In this document: positions 17,920 through 27,209 of the stretch, piece after piece | Layout of the letters: each line of letters starts with the position of its first letter | Position numbering within the stretch: the stretch's first letter is position 1 | Assembly (NCBI GenBank): GCA_910588025.1 | Contig: CAJUQG010000003.1 | Span: 1 to 64,000, forward strand | Direction: 5' to 3' | Source of the DNA: an uncultured Bacilli bacterium | GTDB taxonomy: Bacteria > Bacillota_I > Bacilli_A > RF39 > UBA660 | Length of the DNA stretch: 64,000 nt | Notes under the pieces: generated by a model | Databases searched by the model: none | Seen by the model: only the letters and a program-made list of their open reading frames with translations | What the model was told of the DNA's origin: nothing | Made by a program: the position numbers and the translations under genes

Positions 17920-18575
17920 AAGATATATCCTTTCTTTCGTATCGTTTTTATTAAGTCATTTGCTCCTATTTCACTCGCCTTTTTACGAAGTCGATTCATA
18001 TTTACCATTAAGATAGTTTCATCTAAGTAATATTTATCGTTCCATAAATATTCTAATAATTCTTCTTTGGAAATAATACGATTAGCATTTAAGAAGAAAT
18101 AATAAAGAATGCGAAATTCATTTCTTGTTAATTCTACTTGTTTGCCTTGATAACTTAATATAGATAAATGAAGATCTAGAGAATAACCATTTTTCGTTAA
18201 ATATTTATAATTTTCAGGATTATTTTGTTTTAAAGCCCGTTTTATTTTTTCTAATAGAATCATTTTATTATAAGGTTTGGCAATAAAATCAATACCTCCC
18301 ACCTCAATACTTTTTAATTCGTCGGCATCTGTTACTCGACTTGTTACAAAGATAATGGGAACTTGGCGTAATTTATGGATTTTTTTACAAATTTCATAAC
18401 CATTTGTATGAGGTAAATTTACATCTAGCAAAATTAAATCTAAATCTTGCTTTGTTAGATGTTCTGATATATTGGTAAAGTCTTGAATTATTACTGTTTG
18501 ATATCCTTGGGCTTCTAATAATTTTGCAAGTTCGGTACGAATTTTTAAATCATCTTCAATAATAGCAATTTTCAT
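17916..18575 (-). CDS. bceR: Response regulator, OmpR/BceR-like
   Basis: 219 residues: receiver domain with the acidic pair EDD (7-9), phosphoacceptor D51 in LLDVNLP, and the conserved lysine in AKPYN; then a winged-helix DNA-binding domain of the OmpR type (about 125-219, ELTRNEFRILYYF and the recognition helix VNMNRLRKKASEIG). Phosphorylated by the adjacent BceS-like kinase and expected to activate the transporter operon. A promoter-like TGTTATACT sits in the 34-bp gap after the permease gene, so bceRS may also be transcribed on its own. Confidence 0.9.
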   Translation of the reverse strand: MKIAIIEDDLKIRTELAKLLEAQGYQTVIIQDFTNISEHLTKQDLDLILLDVNLPHTNGYEICKKIHKLRQVPIIFVTSRVTDADELKSIEVGGIDFIAKPYNKMILLEKIKRALKQNNPENYKYLTKNGYSLDLHLSILSYQGKQVELTRNEFRILYYFFLNANRIISKEELLEYLWNDKYYLDETILMVNMNRLRKKASEIGANDLIKTIRKKGYIL

Positions 18576-18590
18576 AATCTCACCTTTTTT

Positions 18591-18599
18591 AGTATAACA
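18591..18599 (-). promoter_or_regulatory. Possible internal promoter of bceRS
   Basis: TGTTATACT (extended -10) on the minus strand between the permease and regulator genes, followed by AAGGTGAG and the bceR ATG. Confidence 0.4.
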
Positions 18600-18609
18600 A
18601 AATTTTCAA

Positions 18610-20580
18610 TTATTCTTCGATGTTTTTTTTGTAACCAAAATATGTGGTTATTAAATAAAGACTATAAATAGCTAAAAATAAGAGGAAAGAAGCTAAGAAG
18701 TAATGAAAGTATTCGTTATTGCTAGTAAGAACAATTTGAAAAAGTTTATTCATAGAATGAATGGTTGTAAAACTTACTAAACAAGGGATTATTAGTGGAA
18801 AAAGAAAGAATAATAAAAGTTGTTTACGAATGGACTTATAACAGTCACTTTCTTTATATCCTAGGCGTTTTAAAACGGTATAACGATATTTGTATTCACA
18901 AGATTCACTCAAAGCAAGAATCGCTAAAATCGTCCCAACAACGGCAGTAAAAATAAAAGCGATGTAAAAACAAATAAATGATGTAATCGTCATGAAACTT
19001 TTATTATTCGCTTCTTCTTTTCCTTTGACAGCAATTTTAGAAGAGGTATAACAAATATAATAATTATCTTCTAAGCGACAATTCTCAGAATCTTCCATGC
19101 TCGCTAAAGTTTCAGCAAATTGTTCCTTTGTTTTTTCTAAAGTATTTACAGTCAAAAAAGTATCTATAATAATTTCTTCGACATATTCATCTTTTAAAAC
19201 AGCAAAATAGGAAAAACCTGTTATGTTATAATCGAAGCCTTGATTGGTTATCTCTTTTAATGTTAGAAAAGTTCCCTTTTTCGTTTCAAAAGAAGTCATA
19301 TTGCTTTCTTTTATTTTCTCACAAGCTTCTTTAGAACAATTAATGAGATATTCATCATCTCTTAATTCAAGAGGTTTTTCATTTTTTAAAGCCATTAATT
19401 TATTATAATCACTTAGTTTTATGACGATATCTTGTTGATGCCATAAATAAACATCATTTTCTAATTTTTTACGAATATTATTTTGAGAATCTTGATAGCT
19501 GTGATGAATATATTGATCTTTAATCGTATAATCTTCTTCTATTTTAGCAAGATATTTTGCTACATTTTCTGTATTTATTACATTAATACTTATATCATAA
19601 GGAGCATTTTGTTTGATTTGATACTCAAACATTCCTTTAAACAGACTAGATATATTTAATGCAACTAGTGTTAAGGTAATTAATACGGTTAGGGTTCCTA
19701 GGGTAAAACTCATAGTTTTTATTTTGGAAGAAAACAAGCGTACAACAAAGAGATTATCTTGATGATATTTTATTTTTTTAGATTTTAAAACCAGATAAAT
19801 TAAAATATTTGGAATAGTTAAAGTAGTTCCATAAATACTTATTATTATCATTAGAATTGATTGAAAAATTTTGACCATAGATGGTTCTACATTAATACCG
19901 GCAAACTGTTTATCAAACACAAAGAGTGCATAGAAGCCTATTGCGAGGAAGAAACATAAGAAAAGACAAGAAGTGACGATTGATTGTTTACGGCGTTTTT
20001 CATTTTTTCGTTCTAAGTATAATAAATCATGAATCTTTAATTTTTTAAATCTTTTTCGAAGGAGTAAGAGCACAATAAAATAAATTAGTAGAAAATAAAG
20101 AAACGTTAAACCAAGAGCTCTAATAGTTATATTTATTTTAATGAGTTTAGGTAATTCAAAAATTGTCATCATGATATAAGACATAATCATACTAAATAAG
20201 TATCCTAACGGAATAGATAACACAAACGAACAACTTCCTAAAATAATGTTTTCTCTAGTAAATAAAGAAGTAATTTGTTTTTTCTTAATTCCTAAAATTA
20301 AATAGGTACCAAATTCTTTACTACGTTTTTTAAAAATAAATTTGGTCGTGTAATTAATTAAAAAGCAGATGACAAAAATAATTAGTCCATTTACAAAATA
20401 CATAGAATATTTAAAATTAACCATCATACTACTTAAATTTAAAACATCTTTTGAAAAACTAATTAAGTTAAAAGCAAAAATAAAGGAAAAGGAAAGCGTA
20501 ACGGTGATTAAATAGATCATATAATCTTTAATACTACGTTTGGCATTTCTTAAAGCTAGTTTATTTAACAAGGTCAACAT
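18610..20580 (-). CDS. bceB: BceB-like ABC transporter permease (FtsX superfamily)
   Basis: About 656 residues. Ten predicted membrane helices, with a large soluble extracellular domain (about 320-520) between helices 7 and 8, as in BceB. FtsX-type domains lie on both sides. The protein both senses the antibiotic and acts on the lipid II complex, and passes the signal to BceS. The start is uncertain: the ATG at 20580 is only two bases after GGAGG; an upstream TTG (20589) and a TTG at 20577, five bases from GGAGG, are the alternatives. The gene overlaps the end of the ATPase gene by about 20 bp. The gap to bceR is 34 bp. Confidence 0.88.
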   Translation of the reverse strand: MLTLLNKLALRNAKRSIKDYMIYLITVTLSFSFIFAFNLISFSKDVLNLSSMMVNFKYSMYFVNGLIIFVICFLINYTTKFIFKKRSKEFGTYLILGIKKKQITSLFTRENIILGSCSFVLSIPLGYLFSMIMSYIMMTIFELPKLIKINITIRALGLTFLYFLLIYFIVLLLLRKRFKKLKIHDLLYLERKNEKRRKQSIVTSCLFLCFFLAIGFYALFVFDKQFAGINVEPSMVKIFQSILMIIISIYGTTLTIPNILIYLVLKSKKIKYHQDNLFVVRLFSSKIKTMSFTLGTLTVLITLTLVALNISSLFKGMFEYQIKQNAPYDISINVINTENVAKYLAKIEEDYTIKDQYIHHSYQDSQNNIRKKLENDVYLWHQQDIVIKLSDYNKLMALKNEKPLELRDDEYLINCSKEACEKIKESNMTSFETKKGTFLTLKEITNQGFDYNITGFSYFAVLKDEYVEEIIIDTFLTVNTLEKTKEQFAETLASMEDSENCRLEDNYYICYTSSKIAVKGKEEANNKSFMTITSFICFYIAFIFTAVVGTILAILALSESCEYKYRYTVLKRLGYKESDCYKSIRKQLLLFFLFPLIIPCLVSFTTIHSMNKLFQIVLTSNNEYFHYFLASFLLFLAIYSLYLITTYFGYKKNIEE

Positions 20581-21331
20581 CTCCTCCAAGAAGGGTTAAT
20601 ACATCTAATATTTCGTGAAAGAATTCTTTTCGCGATTTTTCTCCTTTATAAATTTCAGAAAAAATCTTGCCATCTTTTAGAAACATTACTCTTTTACAAA
20701 AACTAGCACTAAAGGCATCATGTGTAACCATTAAGATGGTAGAATTTAATTCTTGATTCATCAAAGCCATTGTTTCCAGAAGCATTCTTGCAGATTTAGA
20801 ATCTAGGGCCCCAGTTGGTTCATCGGCTAAAATAATTTTAGGTTGATTGATTAAGGCTCTTGCACAAGCACAGCGTTGTTTTTGTCCTCCAGAAACTTCA
20901 TAAGGAAATTTGTTTAAAATAGATTCAATTCCTAATTTGATTGCTAATTCTTTTACTAAATCTTCAATTTTTTCAGGATTTTCATGATTAATAATAAGTG
21001 ATAAGGCAATGTTTTCTTCAATAGTCAAAGTATCTAAAAGATTAAAATCTTGAAAAATAAAGCCTAATTCTTTTCTTCTAAAATCAGCTATTTCACTTTC
21101 TTTTAGTGTCGTAATATCTTTCTCACCTATTAGTATTTGGCCACTTGTAACCGTATCAATCGTTGCCATACAATTTAATAGTGTTGTTTTACCACTTCCA
21201 CTTGAACCCATGATTGCGACGAATTCTTGCGGTTCTATTTCAAAACTTATGCCATTTACGGCTTTAGTAATCAAGCCACTTTTATCTCCATAATATTTTT
21301 TCACATGATTTAATTTTAAAATTTGTTCCAT
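20561..21331 (-). CDS. bceA: BceA-like ABC transporter ATP-binding protein
   Basis: 256 residues: Walker A GSSGSGKT (42-49), Q-loop FQDFNLL, signature VSGGQKQR, Walker B IILADEPTGALDS, and the H-loop histidine in MVTHD. This is the MacB/LolD/BceA class used with FtsX-type permeases. First gene of the bceA-bceB-bceR-bceS unit, with AAAGGA as ribosome site and an extended -10 just upstream. I see no clear BceR operator repeat in the short upstream region. Confidence 0.92.
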   Translation of the reverse strand: MEQILKLNHVKKYYGDKSGLITKAVNGISFEIEPQEFVAIMGSSGSGKTTLLNCMATIDTVTSGQILIGEKDITTLKESEIADFRRKELGFIFQDFNLLDTLTIEENIALSLIINHENPEKIEDLVKELAIKLGIESILNKFPYEVSGGQKQRCACARALINQPKIILADEPTGALDSKSARMLLETMALMNQELNSTILMVTHDAFSASFCKRVMFLKDGKIFSEIYKGEKSRKEFFHEILDVLTLLGGDVDLVK

Positions 21332-21352
21332 AAAAAAATTCCTTTCTGCTAC

Positions 21353-21361
21353 ATTATAACA
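21353..21361 (-). promoter_or_regulatory. Extended -10 promoter of the bceAB operon
   Basis: TGTTATAAT on the minus strand, about 22 bp before the ATG; no -35 box, consistent with a promoter needing an activator. Confidence 0.55.
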
Positions 21362-21418
21362 AAGACCACTTTTTTTTATTATTACAATTTTGTTAGGAAA
21401 ATAATTTAGTTTTTATGC

Positions 21419-21454
21419 AAAAAAAAGCAGTGATTTTGTTTTACACTTTCACTG
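21419..21454 (-). terminator. Terminator after the D,D-carboxypeptidase gene
   Basis: CAGTGA (complement of 21449-21454, inside the gene end) pairs with TCACTG (complement of 21428-21433), followed by a run of T on the minus strand. The loop is long (15 nt), so strength is uncertain. Confidence 0.5.
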
Positions 21455-22688
21455 TCTTACTTTTGTTTTTTCTTTTTTGTTTCCCAGTTTTTTTTAAGAA
21501 ATGGAAATAGAGGAAAAAAGATAAGATTACTAAAATAACGATAATGACCCAATGAATATTTGCCGTAAGATATTTGAAAATATCAAAATGTAACGTTTCA
21601 TTTAAAATGATATCTAGTGTTTTTAACGTTTCCCCTTCTACAATAATTTTTAACGTTCCTAGTTTTGTATTGATAGGAGTATCATAATTCACTTCTTGAA
21701 TGCCTAAATATTCTATTTTAATATTTTCCTTGGCATAATTCTTGGGAAGATATTTGGATAAATTAAATTGACTTTTAAAAGATAACTGTGCTTCTTTCGC
21801 ATAGCGGGTATCCAAGGTTAATAGTTCTTGTCCGTTTTCTAAAACCGTTTGGGTTTCATAGTGTTCCATAAAATAATCATAAATGGTTTTGGTATCTAAA
21901 AAATTGTAAGGATTGTTATTTTCTTGAGGAGCACCAGTGGTAATTAGCATATAATTTGAACCATTAGCACTCGCTAAAGATGCTAAACATAATCCAGCAT
22001 TTTCCGTTGTTCCTGTCTTTCCGCCAATTAAATAATCCATCGTGAGATGATTTTTTTGTAAGTTTCTCTCTACGGTACTATGAAGAATTTTAGAACCATT
22101 ACTTACTTGATAAGAACTTGATGAAATGATTTTTTTAAACTCTTCATTTTGAAGGGCATATTGAAACATTTTAGCGACATCTTTTAAAGAAGAATAATGA
22201 TTTTCAGCATCTAAACCGGTCTCATTCACGAAATTTGTTTGTTGTAGCCCTAATGATTTGGCTTTTTCATTCATTTTTAAGACAAAGTTTTCTCTATTAC
22301 CAGCGACCAATCTTGTTAAAGCTTGAGCGGCATCAGCACCAGAAGGTAGCATGAGACCATATAATAAATCACGATAAGTCACGACTTCACCAATATAAAA
22401 GCCAGTTACAGCAGCATTAGCTTCTATTAGGCCTTGAAAATCTGATGCTTTTAGTACTACTGTTTCATCTAAGGAAGCGATATTCTCTAATGCTATTATT
22501 GAAGTCATGATTTTGGTTAAAGAAGCAATCGAAGTTTTTTCTTCGGCATTCTTCTCATAAAGAATTTTTTGTTCATCTAAATTGATTAATAAAGCATGAG
22601 TTGATTTCAGTTCAAAGGCATCGGCTTGAACTGAAGATAAGATGAGAAAAAAGAAGCATAAAAATGTAATTAAATAGTTTTTGTTCAT
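21441..22688 (-). CDS. D-alanyl-D-alanine carboxypeptidase (penicillin-binding protein 5 type)
   Basis: Trims the terminal D-Ala of peptidoglycan stem peptides outside the membrane. 415 residues from the ATG at 22688, which has AAAGGGTGG five bases upstream; a GTG three codons earlier lies in that ribosome site. Signal peptide 1-23; catalytic SLTK (56-59); KTG (224-226, in GGKTGT). The second motif, usually SxN, reads PSGADAA (SGA at 116-118), so its asparagine is missing. A C-terminal beta domain is followed by a membrane helix (about 377-396) and a basic tail, so it is membrane bound. Last gene of the fmt operon. Confidence 0.88.
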   Translation of the reverse strand: MNKNYLITFLCFFFLILSSVQADAFELKSTHALLINLDEQKILYEKNAEEKTSIASLTKIMTSIIALENIASLDETVVLKASDFQGLIEANAAVTGFYIGEVVTYRDLLYGLMLPSGADAAQALTRLVAGNRENFVLKMNEKAKSLGLQQTNFVNETGLDAENHYSSLKDVAKMFQYALQNEEFKKIISSSSYQVSNGSKILHSTVERNLQKNHLTMDYLIGGKTGTTENAGLCLASLASANGSNYMLITTGAPQENNNPYNFLDTKTIYDYFMEHYETQTVLENGQELLTLDTRYAKEAQLSFKSQFNLSKYLPKNYAKENIKIEYLGIQEVNYDTPINTKLGTLKIIVEGETLKTLDIILNETLHFDIFKYLTANIHWVIIVILVILSFFLYFHFLKKTGKQKRKNKSKTVKV

Positions 22689-22702
22689 AAGATCCACCCT
22701 TT

Positions 22703-23356
22703 TTATTCACTTACTTGTTCCAAAGTATCAAATAATAAATTGTATTCTTTTTGAGCGGTATTGATACGAATCTTCTTTATCTCATTTAAAGTCGTGGTTA
22801 TTTCAATCGTTTCGTCTCCATTTTGATAATTTAAGGTGCGCATTGTTCCACTAATTGTTTCGGCTGGAATAAAATAATTTAATTTAGTATGAAGATCTTG
22901 CAGATTTAAAAAAGGTTTATCTTCTTCTTCATATAAAAAAGTTATTTCTTCTTCGGAATCAACTAAGATTTGGTAAATATGATTCTCTTCTATCCGATAT
23001 TTAATAATTCCTATTTTTGATTCTCGATACCCCGTATCAATTCCATTGCCCTTTTTTCCTTGAAATAAAATTGTTTCTTTTGTAACTTTATCGGAAACTT
23101 GATATTGATATTGGTAATTAAAAGATAATAAATTTTCCCACATTTCATTGATATTTTTATACTTTTCTTGATCATTGTTTGGTTTTTCATTGATTTGTGG
23201 TAAAGTCGTGGTTTTATTAAACAGATTCATTATCGGAATCATAAGCATGATGAGAAGTAAAAAGGCAACCCATAAGCCAAGTTTTATTATCGCTTTTCCT
23301 TTTTTATCATGCCACATTTTTTGAATCGTACTTGGATTTTGATTGTTTTTGGCCAT
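22703..23356 (-). CDS. Single-pass membrane protein of unknown function
   Basis: 217 residues from the ATG at 23356, five bases after the fmt stop; a longer in-frame reading runs backwards through fmt and is not used. A basic cytoplasmic N-terminus (MAKNNQ...), one membrane helix (about 24-44) and an extracellular domain of mixed strands follow. No motif recognised. It is placed between fmt and the carboxypeptidase gene with gaps of 5 and 14 bp, so co-expression with an envelope enzyme is likely, but its role is unknown. Confidence 0.75.
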   Translation of the reverse strand: MAKNNQNPSTIQKMWHDKKGKAIIKLGLWVAFLLLIMLMIPIMNLFNKTTTLPQINEKPNNDQEKYKNINEMWENLLSFNYQYQYQVSDKVTKETILFQGKKGNGIDTGYRESKIGIIKYRIEENHIYQILVDSEEEITFLYEEEDKPFLNLQDLHTKLNYFIPAETISGTMRTLNYQNGDETIEITTTLNEIKKIRINTAQKEYNLLFDTLEQVSE

Positions 23357-23361
23357 TTTTA

Positions 23362-24294
23362 TCACTTCACTTTTTGATTTAATATTTTTTCTTTTTTTAA
23401 ACCGTTTAGAAAATCTTTCGAAAACATGACTTTTTTCCCAAAAGGTTTTAATTTTGTGATATATAAAATCCCATCTGCACATGAAATACCTATGGCAGTT
23501 TTCGTAACATCAACAATTTTGCCAGTTTCCTTTTGGTTCTTTGGAACAAATTCAGCTTCCAGAGCTTTGTATTCTAAATCTTCTAAGTAGAAATTAGCAG
23601 TTGGCCATGGATTTAATCCTCGTATTTGGTTCATTAATTCTAAGCCTTTTTTAGAAAAATCTAAGTGTTCTTCTTCTCTTTTTATATTATAGGCATAAGT
23701 TGCTTCTTCGTCTTTTTGCTTTTCTCTTTTATTAGTTCCCTTTAAAATACTAGGTAAAGTTTCCTTTAATAAATTAGCACCTATTTGGGATAATTTTTCA
23801 TGTAAAAGACCAACATTATCGCTTTCTTCAATTGGGATAGTTTGCTTAGCTACCATATCCCCTGTATCCATTCCAACGTCCATATACATAATCGTAATAC
23901 CAGTTTCTTTTTCGCCGTTTATTAACGCTTTATGAATTGGAGCACCTCCACGGTATTTTGGGAGAAGAGAGGCATGAACATTGAAACAAGCAATCGTTGG
24001 ACAATCTAAGACTGCACTCGGAATAATTTGACCATATGCACATGTAATAATTAAGTCTGGTTTCACTTTTAAAATTGGTTCGTAATCCACACGAATTTTT
24101 TCTGGTTGAAACACTTCGATCTTATGCTTTTGTGCTAGTTCTTTGATGGGAGATGGCGTTAAAGTTTGTTTTCTGCCAACTTTTTTATCTGGTTGAGTTA
24201 CTACCATAGAAACTTGATAATTGTTAATTAACATTTCAAGGACAGGTACTGCAAAATCAGGAGTTCCCATAAAAATGATTTTTGGATTTTTCAT
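23362..24294 (-). CDS. fmt: Methionyl-tRNA formyltransferase
   Basis: Transfers a formyl group from 10-formyltetrahydrofolate to initiator Met-tRNA. In 310 residues: N-terminal Rossmann-like MGTPDFAVPVLE (9-20); the catalytic stretch CFNVHASLLPKYRGGAPI with the asparagine and histidine; MDVGMDTGDM with the catalytic aspartate; and a C-terminal OB-like tRNA-binding domain. The start has AAAGGTGAT upstream. It follows priA as in Bacillus (priA-def-fmt), but def and rsmB are absent here and fmt has its own promoter. Confidence 0.95.
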   Translation of the reverse strand: MKNPKIIFMGTPDFAVPVLEMLINNYQVSMVVTQPDKKVGRKQTLTPSPIKELAQKHKIEVFQPEKIRVDYEPILKVKPDLIITCAYGQIIPSAVLDCPTIACFNVHASLLPKYRGGAPIHKALINGEKETGITIMYMDVGMDTGDMVAKQTIPIEESDNVGLLHEKLSQIGANLLKETLPSILKGTNKREKQKDEEATYAYNIKREEEHLDFSKKGLELMNQIRGLNPWPTANFYLEDLEYKALEAEFVPKNQKETGKIVDVTKTAIGISCADGILYITKLKPFGKKVMFSKDFLNGLKKEKILNQKVK

Positions 24295-24320
24295 TGTATC
24301 ACCTTTTCTAGAATATTTTT

Positions 24321-24329
24321 ATTATATCA
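24321..24329 (-). promoter_or_regulatory. Extended -10 promoter of the fmt operon
   Basis: TGATATAAT on the minus strand in the 41-bp gap between priA and fmt. Confidence 0.5.
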
Positions 24330-24335
24330 TAAATA

Positions 24336-26513
24336 TTAATAAGACATGTCAATATCAAGACTTACTTTGTGATTTAATAAAAATAAATCATCTAATTCTT
24401 TTAAAGCTGGTTTTAAGTTTTCATCAAAGCGATATTTAATCATAATTTCAAAATGATAGACATTATTAATACGAAACATATTGGCCGTGGTTGGACCTAA
24501 AATAATACTCGTTTTATTTAATTTTCGTTTTAAAAAATGAGCTACTTTAGCTGATTCATTTTTGGCTTCTTCATAATTCTTGCTTTTCACTTCTAAATGA
24601 GCAAGATAATAGTAAGGCGGATATTTTAATGTTTTGCGAATGTTCATTTCATATTCATAAAATTTTTCAAAATCTTGATTTTTTACACAATTTAAAACAT
24701 GATTGTCTGGATTATAGGTTTCAATGATAACTTCTCCTTTGATGTTTCCTCTACCAGCGCGGCCACTTGCTTGATAAAGGAGTGCAAACGTTTTTTCCCC
24801 ACTTCGAAAATCAGGAAGATTTAATGTGATATCGGCACTTACAATTCCAACTAAAGTAACATTTGGAAAATCAAGACCTTTACTAATCATTTGGGTTCCA
24901 ATTAAAATATCGTAGTGATGCGCTCGAAATTCTTCTTCAATTTTTTCTAGAGCTCCTTTTTTATTTGTCGTATCAGTATCCATCCGAATGATACGAGCAC
25001 TCGGGAATTTTTCTTTCATAGCACTTTCTAATTTTTCTGTACCTAATCCATAATAATTTAGCGCATCTTCATGACAATTTGGACATGCATTTTCTAAAAA
25101 TTTCGTATATCCGCAGTAATGACAACGAAGATTTTTGGTCGATTTATGAAATGTTAGTGTAATGTCGCAATATGGACATTTGTAGGTAAATCCACAAGAA
25201 GAACAATGAATTGTAGTAGAATGTCCACGACGATTTAATAAAATCATAATTTGTTCTTTTTTCTTTAAACGATCTTCTATTTTTAATTCTAATAATTCAC
25301 TCATTATAAAATGATGGTTTTTGGCTTCCTTTGCCATATCAACAAGTGTTACTTCTGGCAAAGGATTTTTATGAACGCGATGGTTTAATAAAACGAGCTC
25401 ATAAAGGCCTTTTTTTCCTCTTGCGTAAGTTTCTAAACTTGGAGTTGCACTCCCTAAAATAACAGGACAATGATGATATTTCGACCGAAACAAAGCGATA
25501 TCATGTGCATGGTATTTGGGACGATTTTCTTGTTTGTATGAATCCGAATGACATTCGTCAATAATGATGATACCAAGATTTTTTAAAGGAGCAAAAATAG
25601 CACTGCGAGCACCGATTACAATTGATACTTCTTCTCTTTCTATCTTGCGCCATTCATCATATTTTTCACCATCATTTAAACCTGAATGCAATACAGCTAT
25701 GTTACTTTTAAAACGTCTGGCAAAGTTACGGATGAATTGTGGTGTTAAACTAATTTCAGGAACTAAGACAAGTGCTTGCTTTTTTAATTTTTGAATTTCT
25801 TCAATGCTTTGCATATAAATTTCGGTTTTTCCAGATCCTGTCACACCTTTTAAAAGAATGGTTTTAGATTGGCCAAATGATTGTTTTATTTTTTTTAAAG
25901 CCATGGTTTGTTCTTCGTTTAACGCTTTTTTTAAATCTTGTTCCAATTCTTTTATTTGATAGCGATAGCTTTCTTCTTTGTCTTCTTTTAAAATACCTTT
26001 TTTTATTAGTGTATTGGTTGAAGAAAGAGAAATCGATTGGGCATCTTTTTTGGATATCACTACTCCACTTTCAAATAATTCTAAAATTTCTTTTTGCGGT
26101 TCTTTCTTACATAATAAATAAGCTTGATTTAAAGGGATTTGTAAGGAAAGATAGGTTTCATATTTTTTCCCGATTTGTGTTTTTTTTCTGGCTTTTAGTG
26201 CAGTGGGAAGCATCGTACTGTAGGCACTGCTTAAACTGGAAAGCGTACTCTCTTTGATATAGGCGCCAATTTCTAAAAGTTCGGGATTTAGTATTACTTC
26301 TTCATCTATATTTTTTAGGATTTCTTTTAATTCTAACGAAGTATTTGAATGGTTTTTGATTTCTATGACATAGCCTTCTAATTGTTGTGAAGCAAAGGGA
26401 ACTAAAACGCGCATGCCAATTTTTATTACGTTATTTAAAGATTCAGGAATCAAATAATCAAAAGTTTTATCAACACTTTTCGCTTTTATTTCAAGTAAAA
26501 CACTCGCTATCAT
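24336..26513 (-). CDS. priA: Primosomal protein N' (replication restart helicase PriA)
   Basis: 3'-5' helicase that reloads the replisome at stalled forks. 725 residues: N-terminal 3'BD-like domain; Walker A GVTGSGKTE (about 224); the DExH box reads DECH (about 317), where PriA usually has DEEH; SATPSLET; two zinc sites of paired CxxC between about 433 and 480 (CSSCGFTYKCPYC, later CHYCGY and CPNC); then helicase motifs IGTQMISKGLDFPNV and QASGRAGRG. The ATG has AAGGTGAA upstream. Own extended -10 promoter. Confidence 0.95.
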   Translation of the reverse strand: MIASVLLEIKAKSVDKTFDYLIPESLNNVIKIGMRVLVPFASQQLEGYVIEIKNHSNTSLELKEILKNIDEEVILNPELLEIGAYIKESTLSSLSSAYSTMLPTALKARKKTQIGKKYETYLSLQIPLNQAYLLCKKEPQKEILELFESGVVISKKDAQSISLSSTNTLIKKGILKEDKEESYRYQIKELEQDLKKALNEEQTMALKKIKQSFGQSKTILLKGVTGSGKTEIYMQSIEEIQKLKKQALVLVPEISLTPQFIRNFARRFKSNIAVLHSGLNDGEKYDEWRKIEREEVSIVIGARSAIFAPLKNLGIIIIDECHSDSYKQENRPKYHAHDIALFRSKYHHCPVILGSATPSLETYARGKKGLYELVLLNHRVHKNPLPEVTLVDMAKEAKNHHFIMSELLELKIEDRLKKKEQIMILLNRRGHSTTIHCSSCGFTYKCPYCDITLTFHKSTKNLRCHYCGYTKFLENACPNCHEDALNYYGLGTEKLESAMKEKFPSARIIRMDTDTTNKKGALEKIEEEFRAHHYDILIGTQMISKGLDFPNVTLVGIVSADITLNLPDFRSGEKTFALLYQASGRAGRGNIKGEVIIETYNPDNHVLNCVKNQDFEKFYEYEMNIRKTLKYPPYYYLAHLEVKSKNYEEAKNESAKVAHFLKRKLNKTSIILGPTTANMFRINNVYHFEIMIKYRFDENLKPALKELDDLFLLNHKVSLDIDMSY

Positions 26514-26534
26514 AGATTCACCTTCTTCATAATA

Positions 26535-26543
26535 ACTATATCA
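26535..26543 (-). promoter_or_regulatory. Extended -10 promoter of priA
   Basis: TGATATAGT on the minus strand, 22 bp before the ATG. Confidence 0.4.
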
Positions 26544-26555
26544 TATTTTGAAATA

Positions 26556-27038
26556 TTATTTTAAATACTTTAAAATAGTAGACCATTCCTCTATTAATTG
26601 TTCTTCTTTTATCCTACAATTAGCTGGAGAAGTACTGGGTAGGCATATGCTAGATATTTTTGTTAGAGGATAAATGTATTTTTGATAATATTTTTCGGCT
26701 GTTTTGCCGTTCGTAAAAATAGCTTTAATAGGTGATGTATTTAAAATTTTGGTTAAATCATTTGGAATTACATTTTTAATAGAGGCATCACTTGAAGCTT
26801 CTATGTCACACGCAGAAATTACATCCCACAAAGCTATATTGTGCTTTAAAACAAAATTTCTTTTGTCCACTATTGATTCTTGAAATAATTTTGCTAAAAT
26901 CCCCCAAAAACGATTTTGGGGGTGAGCATAATAAAACTTTGCTTCTCTGGATTTTTTACTAGGCATGGATCCTAAAATTAGTATTTGGGAATGTTCGTTG
27001 TAAACTGGTTTTACATCATCATGGGTAACATGTTCCAT
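26556..27038 (-). CDS. DNA-deoxyinosine (hypoxanthine) glycosylase, UDG superfamily
   Basis: Removes hypoxanthine, the deaminated form of adenine, from DNA. 160 residues. N-terminal LILGSMPSKKSRE (20-32) with FYYAHPQNRFW following, the signature of the HDG branch of the uracil-DNA glycosylase superfamily; near the end LPSTSPAN is the second active-site loop. The start has AAAGGAG upstream and the gene has the best consensus promoter of the window. It stands alone; its end overlaps an AT-only inverted repeat that could slow transcription. Confidence 0.85.
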   Translation of the reverse strand: MEHVTHDDVKPVYNEHSQILILGSMPSKKSREAKFYYAHPQNRFWGILAKLFQESIVDKRNFVLKHNIALWDVISACDIEASSDASIKNVIPNDLTKILNTSPIKAIFTNGKTAEKYYQKYIYPLTKISSICLPSTSPANCRIKEEQLIEEWSTILKYLK

Positions 27039-27086
27039 ACTTTTCTCCTTTCATTTTTATTTTCTTACTTTTTAAAAATTTCATTT

Positions 27087-27115
27087 ATTATAAATTAGTT
27101 AACATTGAATGTCAA
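27087..27115 (-). promoter_or_regulatory. Consensus sigma-A promoter of the deoxyinosine glycosylase gene
   Basis: TTGACA and TATAAT with a 17-bp spacer on the minus strand, an exact match to both hexamers. Confidence 0.85.
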
Positions 27116-27162
27116 GAAATTTTAGATACATTTGTTCGTTTTATTAAGAAAAGTTTTTTCAT

Positions 27163-27192
27163 AAAAAAATACTAGAAAATATTTTCTAGCAT
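27163..27192 (-). terminator. Terminator of the nfeD-SPFH operon
   Basis: CTAGAAAATATTTTCTAG forms the core of a palindromic stem, followed by TATTTTTTT on the minus strand. Confidence 0.8.
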
Positions 27193-27209
27193 TCTTTCTT
27201 CTTTATTCA

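Noticed and set aside
26558..26576. Terminator of the deoxyinosine glycosylase gene
   Set aside because: ATTTTAAA and TTTAAAAT pair perfectly but the stem is all A-T, lies within the coding end and has no T run.
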